From Streptomyces sp. Z26 (lineage in GTDB: Bacteria; Actinomycetota; Actinomycetes; Streptomycetales; Streptomycetaceae): a stretch of 64,000 bases of DNA. Below, in pieces: positions 1 to 7,862 of this stretch (its first letter is position 1; every line of letters begins with the position of its first letter). The position numbers were made by a program, and so were the translations under genes. Below the pieces are notes generated by a model. That model made no database searches and was not told the origin of the DNA. It saw only the letters and a list, made by a program, of their open reading frames with translations. Location: positions 4,326,501-4,390,500 of the forward strand of contig NZ_RCHV01000002.1 of NCBI RefSeq assembly GCF_003665095.1. The letters are read 5' to 3'.

Positions 1-239
1 GGAAGACCGGGGAAAGCATTCCGGGACTTCGCGGACCGCGTGTAAAGGCTGCGACCAAGTGGGCCGATCGTGATAACCGATGACCCCTTCGGTAACGGAG
101 GGAGACGGTGCGAACACATGGGATTCGGGGGACGATTCCCGTGTGTTGAGAGAGAAAGGCACTGATCCCCTTGACTCCTCAGCGAACCAAAGAACCGGCC
201 CCCGAGGTCCGACGCCCGAACGGGCAACAGCGGACCTGC
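1..239. other. leader region upstream of the PAS-LuxR gene
   Basis: No gene is recognised here. An in-frame TTG at 171 could extend the regulator by 23 residues, but that stretch does not resemble the family N-terminus. A weak 10/16 match to the PAS-LuxR operator consensus lies at 128-143 (half-site GATTCCC), which would allow autoregulation. That match is too weak to call as a site. Confidence 0.4.
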
Positions 240-833
240 ATGGCGAGCCTCGACTCCTCCCTCACCGTGGTCGCCGCCGACGCCGCCTTCCTCCGGCAGT
301 TCGGCGCCACCTCCGCCGAGATCTTCGGCCGCAACCTCTACGAGCTGCTGCACCCCAGCGCCCCGCAGATGCTCGACCGGCACTTCGCGCGCCTCGCGGA
401 CGGACGCCGTACGCACTTCGCCGAGCGCGTCGTGGGCCTGCGCGAGGGTGACAAGGTGTTCTCCGCCGAGATGACCGGCGTCGCCGTGCAGAGCGTGGGC
501 AACTCCCTCTCCTGCGTGATGATCCTCCGCCCGGACGACGGCCCGGTGGACGTCCCCGAGACCGCCGCCGCGGCCCGCCGCAACAAGGCCGTCTTCTCGC
601 ACCTCGACGCCCGGATACTGGAGGGCGTCGCCAGCGGCTCGTCCACGGTGCAGCTCGCCGCCCGGCTCTACCTGAGCCGCCAGGGCGTCGAGTACCACGT
701 GGGCCTGATGCTCCGCCGCATGAAGGTGCCGAACCGCGCCGCGCTCGTCGCCCGCGCCCACTCGATGGGGATGCTCACCGTCGGCAGCTGGCCGCCCCGG
801 GTGCTCCCCGACTTCGTGAAGGACGCCAAGTAG
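240..833 (+). CDS. PAS-LuxR family transcriptional activator (PimM-like)
   Basis: This 197-residue protein has an N-terminal PAS fold (about residues 1-105, beginning MASLDSSLTVVAADAAFLRQF) and a C-terminal LuxR-type helix-turn-helix (about 118-180, with TVQLAARLYLSRQGVEYHV). The size and domain order match the PAS-LuxR pathway activators of macrolide clusters such as PimM, NysRIV and AmphRIV. These bind 16-bp palindromes at biosynthetic promoters. I chose ATG 240 because family members begin at this point; the longer TTG 171 start adds an unrelated N-terminus, though it has a better-looking Shine-Dalgarno sequence. A GC-rich hairpin follows the stop. Matching operator-like sites upstream of the PKS, sugar, ferredoxin and P450 genes support a cluster-wide role. 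The family call is firm; the regulon is inferred. Confidence 0.88.
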   Translation: MASLDSSLTVVAADAAFLRQFGATSAEIFGRNLYELLHPSAPQMLDRHFARLADGRRTHFAERVVGLREGDKVFSAEMTGVAVQSVGNSLSCVMILRPDDGPVDVPETAAAARRNKAVFSHLDARILEGVASGSSTVQLAARLYLSRQGVEYHVGLMLRRMKVPNRAALVARAHSMGMLTVGSWPPRVLPDFVKDAK

Positions 834-852
834 CCTCCTCCGCTCGCGTACC

Positions 853-892
853 GGCCCGGAGCCCCGCCCTCGACAGGCGGGCGCACCGGGCC
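853..892 (+). terminator. stem-loop terminator after the PAS-LuxR gene
   Basis: The arms GGCCCGG and CCGGGCC enclose a second complementary pair (CCCGCC with GGCGGG), about 20 bases after the stop codon. There is no U-tract, which is usual for actinomycete terminators. Confidence 0.55.
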
Positions 893-987
893 CGCGTCGT
901 TCCACGCCCCGGGCGGGCGTGCGGAGCGGCGGCGCGGGGCGCGCGTGCCGTACGGCGGGTCGTTCCGTACGTCCACGGGCGACGTGT

Positions 988-1003
988 GTGGGGATTTCCC
1001 CAA
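988..1003. promoter_or_regulatory. PAS-LuxR operator-like palindrome, best match in the window
   Basis: The sequence GTGGGGATTTCCCCAA matches CTVGGGAWWTCCCBAG at 14 of 16 positions. It lies between the PAS-LuxR gene and the DUF98 gene, just before the latter's likely start, where an activator would act on that gene. The consensus is known from PimM-type regulators; its use here is inferred. Confidence 0.6.
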
Positions 1004-1019
1004 ACGGGGGCGCTGGAGG

Positions 1020-1595
1020 ATGAGGCACACAGTCGACAGGGACGGGGTCAACCGGATCATGCCGCACGTATCCGAGAGCGCGAGCGTCACGCGCATGCTG
1101 CTCGCCAGTGACGGCTCGACCACGGTCCTGCTGGAGGCGCTGCTCGAATGCCCGCTGGTGGTGCTCGTCGAGTCCCAGCAGGACGTGTCCGTCGAGGAGT
1201 TGCCCGACCGCGCCGTGACCGCGTTGGGGTTGGCGCCGGGGGACCCGGTCATCGAGCGGCGGTCCGCACTGGTCACCCCCGACGGCGTGCCCGCCAGCAT
1301 GAACCTGGTCTTCTTCGCCGCGCCGCCCAGCGGCTGGTCCGGCTCGGCCAGCGACACGGCGCCGCTCGGCAAGCGGCTGCGCGAGGCACGCACCCGGCAG
1401 CACCGCGAGGTGCTGTCGTTCGGGGCGTCGCGGTGGCCGGGTGACGACTCGGGCCGCCCGTGCGCGTACAAGGAGTACGTCATCGCGTGCGACGACGGCG
1501 TACGGCTCTACGTGCTGGAGAAGTTCCACCCCGATCACGTCGAACCGCCCGCGGACGCCGGGCTGTTGGCGACGGCGGGGCCCGACGCGGTCTGA
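1020..1595 (+). CDS. DUF98 chorismate-pyruvate lyase-like protein
   Basis: The protein is about 191 residues. It resembles the DUF98 chorismate lyases (such as mycobacterial Rv2949c, which makes 4-hydroxybenzoate from chorismate). Similar blocks appear in order: LLASDGSTTVLLEALL, then GLAPGDPVIERRSALV, then PLGKRLREARTRQHRE, then CAYKEYVIACDDGVRLYVLEKF. The block usually ending in AES before the proline turn reads MNLVFFAAPP here, so catalysis is not certain. The start is unsure: ATG 1020 gives the right N-terminal length but its GGAGG is directly adjacent, ATG 1059 is possible, and GTG 945 would place the 988 operator inside the gene. UTRA domains of GntR regulators share this fold and are an alternative, but no DNA-binding domain is present. 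No 4-hydroxybenzoate-CoA ligase is visible in the window. Confidence 0.68.
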   Translation: MRHTVDRDGVNRIMPHVSESASVTRMLLASDGSTTVLLEALLECPLVVLVESQQDVSVEELPDRAVTALGLAPGDPVIERRSALVTPDGVPASMNLVFFAAPPSGWSGSASDTAPLGKRLREARTRQHREVLSFGASRWPGDDSGRPCAYKEYVIACDDGVRLYVLEKFHPDHVEPPADAGLLATAGPDAV

Positions 1596-1864
1596 GGCGG
1601 CCGGGACGGGCGGGGCGGTCGCGCGCCCGGTTCGGCCTCCCGTCGGCCCGGGGGACGACGCCTTCACCGAAGCGGCACACCAGCACCACCAGTGCTCACA
1701 ACCCTGGCGGCAACATCTCCGGGAGCGGTGACACCGACCACGCTGGCAGTACGGCGCCACAGCAGCACCGAGCACCACGGCAGCACCCGCACCGCACCAC
1801 AACAGCACAGCAGCCCGCAGCACACCGCCACTCGACCGACTCCTGAGCGAAGGAGCAGATCTCG
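1596..1864. other. intergenic region before the membrane-protein gene
   Basis: This stretch is rich in CAC/CAG/GCA repeats (about 1675-1840), with no convincing gene. A good Shine-Dalgarno AAGGAG lies at its end, 9 bases before ATG 1865. The promoter of the membrane-protein gene probably lies here, but I cannot place it. Confidence 0.4.
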
Positions 1865-2671
1865 ATGACTGTTGCCCCACGTGACGCGCACGAGGCCGAG
1901 CACGCGCCGACCCCCTCCCGGCAGGACGGCGATTCGGGGACGTCGAACGCGTCGAAGGGCGAGTTCGCGATCACGCTCCTCTGCGACCTCGTCGCACCGA
2001 TGGTGCTGTTCTACGTCTTCCGCGCCGTCGGGATGGGCCAGTTGCCCGCGCTGCTGCTGAGCGCGACGCCGCCGCTGATCCACACGCTCTACTCGATGGT
2101 CAAGCACCGCAAGGTCGACACCATCGGCGTCTTCGTCATCCTCATCGTCGGCCTCAGCGCGGCGGTCTCGGTGATCTCCGGCGACCCGCGCGCCGTGCTC
2201 GTCCGGGGCGCGGTGCTGACCGGTCTGATCTCGCTGTGGATCCTGTCGACGATCTGGCTGGCCCGCCCGTTCGTCTACCGCGCGATGGAGGCGCTGCTGC
2301 CCGCCAAGCGCGCGAAGATGGACGAACTGTGGCACAACGACCCGTCGTTCCGCCGCCTGTGGAACAGGTTGACGCTGCTGTGGGGCGTGGGTCTGCTGAT
2401 CGACGCGTTGATCCGGCTGGTGATGGCGTACACGCTGCCGGTCGACTCGGTCCCCGCGCTGGAGGGCATCCTCTACGCCGTGACGTGGTGCCTGCTCCAG
2501 CTCGTCACGCAGCTGGCCCTGAGCAAGACCGGCACGTTCACCAAGATCTTCGGCGAGCGTGACACCCCGTTCGCCCGCTTCCGCAAGGGCGGCAAGGGCA
2601 AGGCGACGCGCGCGGCCGAGGAGCAGGCGGCGGCGGACGTGCCGGAGACGGCCCCGACCGGGCGGCCGTAG
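1865..2671 (+). CDS. integral membrane protein, VC0807-like
   Basis: This 268-residue protein has a polar N-terminus of about 35 residues and then about six hydrophobic segments, for example ITLLCDLVAPMVLFYVFRAV (37-56), ALLLSATPPLIHTLY, TIGVFVILIVGLSAAVSVI, GLISLWILSTIWLA, LTLLWGVGLLIDALIRLVMA and ILYAVTWCLLQLVTQLAL. It ends in a basic, then Ala/Glu-rich cytosolic tail. It resembles the VC0807-family membrane proteins common in actinomycetes, whose function is unknown. The Shine-Dalgarno AAGGAG supports the start. It lies inside the regulatory end of the cluster, so a role in export or self-protection is possible, but nothing in the sequence shows it. Confidence 0.72.
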   Translation: MTVAPRDAHEAEHAPTPSRQDGDSGTSNASKGEFAITLLCDLVAPMVLFYVFRAVGMGQLPALLLSATPPLIHTLYSMVKHRKVDTIGVFVILIVGLSAAVSVISGDPRAVLVRGAVLTGLISLWILSTIWLARPFVYRAMEALLPAKRAKMDELWHNDPSFRRLWNRLTLLWGVGLLIDALIRLVMAYTLPVDSVPALEGILYAVTWCLLQLVTQLALSKTGTFTKIFGERDTPFARFRKGGKGKATRAAEEQAAADVPETAPTGRP

Positions 2672-2732
2672 CACCGGAGGGTACGCGCCCGGTCCGCGTC
2701 CACGGGCGTGATGTGACCGGGGTCAACGGGCG

Positions 2733-3686
2733 TCAGCGGGCGAGGAGTTCGCGGAGGGCGCCGGTGACCACGGCCGGCGCCTCCTCCGCCATGAAGTGGC
2801 CGTGGTCGACGGTGGTGTGCCGCAGGTCCGGCGCCCACGCGCGCCACAGGGCGGCCGCGTCGAAGCCGAGCGCGGCGCCCCAGTCCTGCTGGAGCACGGC
2901 GACCGGCATGCGCAGCCGCCGCCCGGCGGCGCGGTCGGCGCGGTCGTGGGCGAGGTCGACCCCGGCGGAGGCGCGGTAGTCGGCGACGACGGACGGTACG
3001 GCGGCGCGGCAGGCGGCCAGGTAGGCGGCGCGTACGTCGGCCGGTATCGCCGCCGGGTCGCGGGTCCAGATGTCGAGGAAGTGCCCGAAGAACGCCTCGG
3101 GTTCGGCGCCGATCAGCCGTTCCGGCAGGCCGGGCGGCTGCGCCATCAGATACAGGTGGAAGCCGACAGCCGCGTCGACGCCGCGCATCGCCTCCCACAT
3201 GTCCACGGTCGGCAGCACGTCCAGGCACGCGAGGTGCGTGACGGCGTCCGGGTGGTCGAGCCCGGCGCGGAACGCGACGAGCGCGCCCCGGTCGTGCCCG
3301 GCCAGCGCGAAGCGCTCGTGCCCGAGGGCGCGGGCCAGGGCGACGACGTCGGCGGCCATGGTGCGCTTGGCGTACGCCCCGCCGTCGGCACGGTCCGTAC
3401 CATCCGCCTCGGCGGGCTTGTCGCTCGCGCCGTAACCGCGCAGGTCCGGGCAGATCACCGTGTGGTCGGTGGCGAGGTCGGCGGCGACGTGCCGCCACAT
3501 CAGGTGCGTCTGCGGGAAGCCGTGCAGCAGCACGACGGGGCTGCCGCCGGAGGCGGCGCTGACGGCGGCGTTCAGGGCGACCCCGTCGGCGACGGTGACA
3601 CGTTCGTACGTGAAGCCGTACGGGCCGACGGGGGCGGTGGTGTCGGAGCAGTCGGCGAACCGGTGGCCGGTGTACGCGGGAGGCAT
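2733..3686 (-). CDS. alpha/beta-fold hydrolase (haloacetate dehalogenase/epoxide hydrolase type)
   Basis: This 317-residue protein has the oxyanion motif HGFPQTHLMW (about residue 55), a nucleophile elbow GHDRGA with Asp as nucleophile, and a late His in HGHFMAEEAP. The Asp nucleophile places it with haloacetate dehalogenases and epoxide hydrolases, not with serine esterases or thioesterases. The start ATG is preceded by GGAAGGGG. It runs convergently with the membrane-protein gene and divergently from the SARP-like regulator. Its role in the cluster is unproven; it could open an epoxide made by a P450 or be unrelated to the product. Confidence 0.75.
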   Translation of the reverse strand: MPPAYTGHRFADCSDTTAPVGPYGFTYERVTVADGVALNAAVSAASGGSPVVLLHGFPQTHLMWRHVAADLATDHTVICPDLRGYGASDKPAEADGTDRADGGAYAKRTMAADVVALARALGHERFALAGHDRGALVAFRAGLDHPDAVTHLACLDVLPTVDMWEAMRGVDAAVGFHLYLMAQPPGLPERLIGAEPEAFFGHFLDIWTRDPAAIPADVRAAYLAACRAAVPSVVADYRASAGVDLAHDRADRAAGRRLRMPVAVLQQDWGAALGFDAAALWRAWAPDLRHTTVDHGHFMAEEAPAVVTGALRELLAR

Positions 3687-3884
3687 GGGCGCCCCTTCCG
3701 TGAGCGGTGGACACCGTGCGGGCGGCACGGCGTGCTCCAGCGTCCCCGGCGCGGATGAGCAGCGGATGAGCGCCGCGTACGGGAGCCGCGTACGGGCGCG
3801 CGCTACCGTGGCCCGGCCGGGGGACCCGCGACCGGAAGGGCCCCCGACCAGGGGCGGCGTCCCCGGGAAGGCGGTCGGCGGCGC

Positions 3885-5942
3885 ATGGTCGTGTTCGGGG
3901 TGCTGGGGCCGGTGGCCGCCTGGGAGACCGCCGGGGACGGCGGCTGGGACGGTGCCGGGGACGCGGTCGCGCTGAAGGGGCCGCGGCACCGCGCGGTGCT
4001 GGCCCGGCTGATCGTCGCCCGCCGCCGGGTCGTGCCGGTCGGTCTCCTCGTCGAGGACCTGTGGGCGGGCGAGGCGCCGCCGGGCGCGGTGAGCGCCGTA
4101 CGCACCTTCGTGGCCGCGCTGCGCCGCGCCCTGGAGCCGGAGCGCGCGCCCCGCGCGCCCGCGCGGCTGCTCGTCACCGAGGGCCCGGGGTACGCGCTGC
4201 GCGCCGGGCGCGACGCGGTCGACGCCTGGCGCTTCGAGGACGCCGTCACCGAGGCGGGCGACCTGCCGCCCGCGCGGGCGGCGGCGCGGCTGGCGGAGGC
4301 GGGGGAGTGGTGGCGGGGGCCCGCGTACGCGGAGTTCGGCGCCGAGCCGTGGGCGCGCGCGGAACGGGCCCGGCTGGGCGAGCTGCGCGCGCGGGCCGTG
4401 GAACGGCTCGCGGAGGCGCGGCTCGCGCTCGGCCGCGCGCCCGACGCCGTACCCGACCTGGACGCGCACGTCGCGGAGCACCCGTGGCGGGAGGAGGGGT
4501 GGCGGCTGCTGGCCCTCGCGCTGTACCGCGCGGACCGCCAGGGCGACGCGCTGGCCGTGCTGCGGCGCGCCCGTACGCTGCTCGTCGGGCGGTTGGGCGT
4601 GGACCCGGGGCCGGAGCTGCGGCGCCTGGAGGCGGACATCCTGCGGCAGGCGGAGCACCTGCGCCCGCCCGACGCCCGTACGCCCGGCGCCCACACCCCC
4701 GACGCCCGTACGCCCGGCGCCCCCACGGCCCCCGACCCCGGTGGTGCCGCCGCCCGTGTGTGGTCCGAGGCGGCGGCCGCGTACGACCGGACCGCCGGGT
4801 CCGGCGCCCGTGTCCGCCTGGAGTCGACCGTCGACCTGCTCCGCGGCCTCGCCGTGACCGGCGGCGGTGGGCTGGTGGCGGCGCGGCGGCACCGGCTGGC
4901 GGCCGTCGCGGCGGCCGAGGAGGTGGGCGACCCGGAGCTGACGGCGCGGGTCATCGGCGCGTACGACGTGCCCGCCGTGTGGACCCGCGCGGACGACCCG
5001 GAGCAGGCCGCGCGGATCGTGGCCGCCGCCCGCCGCGCCCTCGCCGCGCTCCCGGAGGGGGCGCACGGGGCGGCGCGCGCCCGGCTGTTGGCGACGGTGG
5101 CCGTGGAGTCGCGCGGCCAGGTGCCCGGCGCCGCCGCCGACGCGGCCCGCGCGGCGGCCGGGGAGGCGGTGCGGATCGCGCGCGGTCTGGACGATCCGGC
5201 GCTGCTGGCGTTCGCGCTCAACGGCGCGTTCATGCAGGCGTTCCGGCGGGCCGGGCTGGCCGGGGAACGGGACGCGATCGGCGCCGAACTCGTCGCGCTC
5301 TCCGCCCGCAACGGCCTCCCCACGTACGAGGTGCTGGGCCGTCTCGTACGGCTCCAGGCCCGTGCCGCCCTCGGCGACCACGTCGCCGCCGACGCGCACG
5401 CCGCCGCCGTGGACCGGCTGGCCGGGCGGCACGAGCTGCCGCTGGCCGGGGTGTTCACGCGCTGGTACGGGGCGTTGCGCCGCGCCGCCGACGACACCGT
5501 CCCGCCGCCCGTGGCGGAGGCCGCCTACCGCGACGCCGCCGCGCTCCTGGACGGCGCGGGCATGCCCGGCCTGTCCCACGGCCTGCTGCCGCTCGCCCTG
5601 CTGTGCCTCCGGCTGCGCCGCGGCCTGCCCGCCCCGACCGGCGAACCGCCCGGGGGACCGGCGGGTTGGGGGCCGTACGCGCCCTGGGCGCGGCCGCTGG
5701 TGCTGCTCGCCCGCGGCCACCGTACGGCCGCCGCCGCGGCCCTGCGCGCGCTGCCCGAACCACCCCGCGACCTGCTGTACGAGGCGATGTGGTGCCTGGC
5801 CGTACGGGCGGCGCGCGAGCTGGGGGACGAGGTGACGCTGCGCCGCGCGTACGCGGAACTCGCCCCGGCCGCCGGGGAGTTCGCGGGCGCGGGCAGCGGC
5901 CTGCTCACCCTGGGACCGGTCGCGGACCACCTGCCGCGGTGA
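3885..5942 (+). CDS. SARP-like transcriptional regulator (winged helix plus BTAD, no NTPase)
   Basis: The protein has 685 residues. The N-terminus (MVVFGVLGPVAAW, then LKGPRHRAVLARLIVA) is an OmpR-like winged helix. It is followed by a bacterial transcriptional activation domain (about 95-250, including HPWREEGWRLLALALYRADR and GVDPGPELRRLEADIL), as in SARP pathway activators. Unlike AfsR it has no P-loop NB-ARC region. The C-terminal 400 residues are Ala/Arg-rich helical repeats of TPR type. A 30-bp tandem repeat (4668-4722) encodes PDARTPGA twice in the linker. It converges on the 4-ketoreductase gene. SARP targets are usually direct repeats near the -35 element; I did not identify any. Confidence 0.82.
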   Translation: MVVFGVLGPVAAWETAGDGGWDGAGDAVALKGPRHRAVLARLIVARRRVVPVGLLVEDLWAGEAPPGAVSAVRTFVAALRRALEPERAPRAPARLLVTEGPGYALRAGRDAVDAWRFEDAVTEAGDLPPARAAARLAEAGEWWRGPAYAEFGAEPWARAERARLGELRARAVERLAEARLALGRAPDAVPDLDAHVAEHPWREEGWRLLALALYRADRQGDALAVLRRARTLLVGRLGVDPGPELRRLEADILRQAEHLRPPDARTPGAHTPDARTPGAPTAPDPGGAAARVWSEAAAAYDRTAGSGARVRLESTVDLLRGLAVTGGGGLVAARRHRLAAVAAAEEVGDPELTARVIGAYDVPAVWTRADDPEQAARIVAAARRALAALPEGAHGAARARLLATVAVESRGQVPGAAADAARAAAGEAVRIARGLDDPALLAFALNGAFMQAFRRAGLAGERDAIGAELVALSARNGLPTYEVLGRLVRLQARAALGDHVAADAHAAAVDRLAGRHELPLAGVFTRWYGALRRAADDTVPPPVAEAAYRDAAALLDGAGMPGLSHGLLPLALLCLRLRRGLPAPTGEPPGGPAGWGPYAPWARPLVLLARGHRTAAAAALRALPEPPRDLLYEAMWCLAVRAARELGDEVTLRRAYAELAPAAGEFAGAGSGLLTLGPVADHLPR
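4668..4722 (+). repeat. 30-bp tandem repeat in the SARP linker
   Basis: Two 25-base copies of a block encoding PDARTPGA lie 30 bases apart (4668-4692 and 4698-4722). They sit between the BTAD and the C-terminal helical domain. The period is a multiple of three, so copy-number change would keep the frame. Confidence 0.8.
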
Positions 5943-5979
5943 CCGGCCCGGGTACGGCGGCGGGGTGCGGCGGTCGGGC

Positions 5980-6786
5980 TCAGCCCCGCGCCGGGTACGT
6001 CCCCCGCGACCCCGTCGTGCCGGTCGCACCCGTCGCGTACAGCGGCACGTACGCGTCCAGCACGCGGTCCAGGTACGCGCCCGGCGGGCCGGAACCGGCG
6101 TCGAAGTCCGGTACCAGCTTGCGCAGTCGGGCCGTCGACACCGGCGTGCGGAACGGTCCGCCGTGCTCCGGTACCCGCGTGCGTTCCACCGCCGTGCCGA
6201 GCCGCTTCTCGATGCCGTCGATGACGTCCTCGACGGACTCCGGCCGCCCGGAGACCACGTTCAGCGTCTCGCCGGACACCTCGTCCGTCAGCAGCCGGTC
6301 GAGGGCGTGCAGCAGGTCGCGGATGTCGACGAGGTCGCGGTACACGCCGTCGTAGACGGTCACCTCGCCGGACTCCACCTGCCGTACGAGGGCGGGCAGC
6401 AGCTGGTGCGCGCGCTGGCGCGGGCCGATCAGATGGCTGAGCCGCAGGATGAGGTGGTCCGCGCCGGAGGAGCGGACGCACGACTCCAGGGCCAGCTTGT
6501 GCCGCCCGTACACGCTCGGCGGGAACACTGGGTCGGTCTCCGCCGCGGGCGACTCGGGCGCGCCGTACATCGCGAACGACGCCGTGGAGAAGAACACCAC
6601 CGTGCGCCGTTCGCGGCGGCACTCCCGCAGCACCTCGTACAGCAGGTGCGCCTCGCGGTCGAACTCCTCCGCGACCGCGGTCGACGTGCTCGACACCCCG
6701 GCCGCGATCGCGGTGACCCGGGGGAAGCGCCCGTCGAAAGCCTCGCGCAGATGGCTCGCGACGAAGCCGTTTCCCACGATCCGCAT
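5980..6786 (-). CDS. NDP-hexose 4-ketoreductase (NAD-dependent epimerase/dehydratase family)
   Basis: This 268-residue short-chain reductase has an N-terminal dinucleotide fold (MRIVGNGFVASHL), a Ser region FFSTASFAMYG, and the catalytic Tyr-Lys pair in SVYGRHK. It most likely makes the last reduction, at C4, of the deoxysugar built by the two genes upstream in the same leftward operon. ATG 6786 follows GAGGGG at good spacing. The alternative GTG at 6792 overlaps the upstream TGA by four bases. Either start implies translational coupling. The C4 stereochemistry (olivose or oliose type) cannot be read from the sequence. Confidence 0.8.
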   Translation of the reverse strand: MRIVGNGFVASHLREAFDGRFPRVTAIAAGVSSTSTAVAEEFDREAHLLYEVLRECRRERRTVVFFSTASFAMYGAPESPAAETDPVFPPSVYGRHKLALESCVRSSGADHLILRLSHLIGPRQRAHQLLPALVRQVESGEVTVYDGVYRDLVDIRDLLHALDRLLTDEVSGETLNVVSGRPESVEDVIDGIEKRLGTAVERTRVPEHGGPFRTPVSTARLRKLVPDFDAGSGPPGAYLDRVLDAYVPLYATGATGTTGSRGTYPARG

Positions 6787-6788
6787 CG

Positions 6789-7862
6789 TCACCCCTCGCC
6801 CGCCGCGTCGCCCGTCGTGCGCGCGTCCGCCGTGACACGTACGGCCAACTCGCGTACCTGGTCGACCAGTTCCGTCGTCTCCAGCGCGGCCGCCCGCCAG
6901 TCGGCCTCCACCGGGTCGGCCGACGCGCCGCCCGCCGTGCCCGCCGCCGCGGCCTGCACGGCCCGCGCGAACCCGGCGATGCCGTGGGCGAGTTGGTCGG
7001 CGGGCGGCAGCGTGAACCGTTCGCCGTGGTCCTGTTCCTCCAGGACCAGCCGCGGCTGGTACGCGGGCGGCGGTGTGAACGGCCGGTCCACGGAGAGCCG
7101 CGCCCGGCTGCCCCACAGGGCGTACGACTGCCCGTAGTCGTGCTCGAAGCCGTAGTCGACGGTGACCAGGACGCCCGACGCGGACGTCAGCAGCGCCTGC
7201 CCCGACAGGTCGAGTCCGTCGGACTCCCGTACCCGCATCGTCGCGCCCGCCACCGCGAGGCGTTCCCCGAGGACGAGCCGCGCGGCCCGCAGCGGGTACA
7301 CGCCGAGGTCCAGCAGGGCGCCGCCGCCCAGCGACTCGTCGTAGCGGATGTCGTCCGCGGGCAGCGGCGGGATGCAGAACGCGCCGTGGAACGACCGGAG
7401 TGTGCCCAGCCTGCCCTCCGCGACCAGCGCGCGGACGCGCTGGTGCTGCGGGTGGTGCAGGAACATGTAGTTCTCGCGGAGGACCAGGCCGCGTTCCGCC
7501 GCGAGCCGTACGAGGTCCCCGACCTCCGCCGCCGCGACGCCCGCGGGCTTCTCGACCAGCACGTGCTTGCCCGCGCGCAGGGCCCGTTCGGCCCAGGGCA
7601 CGTGCAGCGACGTGGGCACGGAGACGTACACGGCGTCCACGTCGTCGCGCTGGAGCAGCCCGTCGTACGTGTCCGCCGCGCAGCCGAACCGTCCGGCGAA
7701 CTCCTTCGTCCGCCCCTCGTCGCGTCCCGCGACCGCCGTCAGCTCCACCGCGTCGCTCGCCACCATCGCGGGCAGCGCGCGGCGGTTGGCGATGGCGGAC
7801 GTGCCCAGCGCGCCGATCCGTACCGGCGCGGCCGCGGACTCCGCGGCACCCACGAGGCTCAC
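6789..7862 (-). CDS. NDP-hexose 3-ketoreductase (Gfo/Idh/MocA family)
   Basis: This 357-residue oxidoreductase starts with a Rossmann fold (VRIGALGTSAIANRRALPAM). The signature AGKHVLVEKPAGVAAAEV contains the EKP lysine of this family, followed by GGGALLDLGVYPLRAA. In deoxysugar pathways this family reduces the unstable 3-keto product of the 2,3-dehydratase. Its GTG start (7862-7860) overlaps the TGA of the 2,3-dehydratase in a GTGA junction, so the two are co-translated. No 3-O-methyltransferase, aminotransferase or epimerase gene is seen in the operon. Confidence 0.88.
   Translation of the reverse strand: MSLVGAAESAAAPVRIGALGTSAIANRRALPAMVASDAVELTAVAGRDEGRTKEFAGRFGCAADTYDGLLQRDDVDAVYVSVPTSLHVPWAERALRAGKHVLVEKPAGVAAAEVGDLVRLAAERGLVLRENYMFLHHPQHQRVRALVAEGRLGTLRSFHGAFCIPPLPADDIRYDESLGGGALLDLGVYPLRAARLVLGERLAVAGATMRVRESDGLDLSGQALLTSASGVLVTVDYGFEHDYGQSYALWGSRARLSVDRPFTPPPAYQPRLVLEEQDHGERFTLPPADQLAHGIAGFARAVQAAAAGTAGGASADPVEADWRAAALETTELVDQVRELAVRVTADARTTGDAAGEG

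Noticed and set aside
128..143. Operator site for autoregulation of the PAS-LuxR gene
   Set aside because: It matches only 10 of 16 positions and has one good half-site, close to what chance could give in this composition.
171..239. TTG 171 as start of the PAS-LuxR gene
   Set aside because: The added residues do not resemble the family, whose members begin at the MASLD-like position. It cannot be fully excluded.
945..1019. GTG 945 as start of the DUF98 gene
   Set aside because: It would place the 14/16 operator-like palindrome inside the gene and add residues absent from the family.
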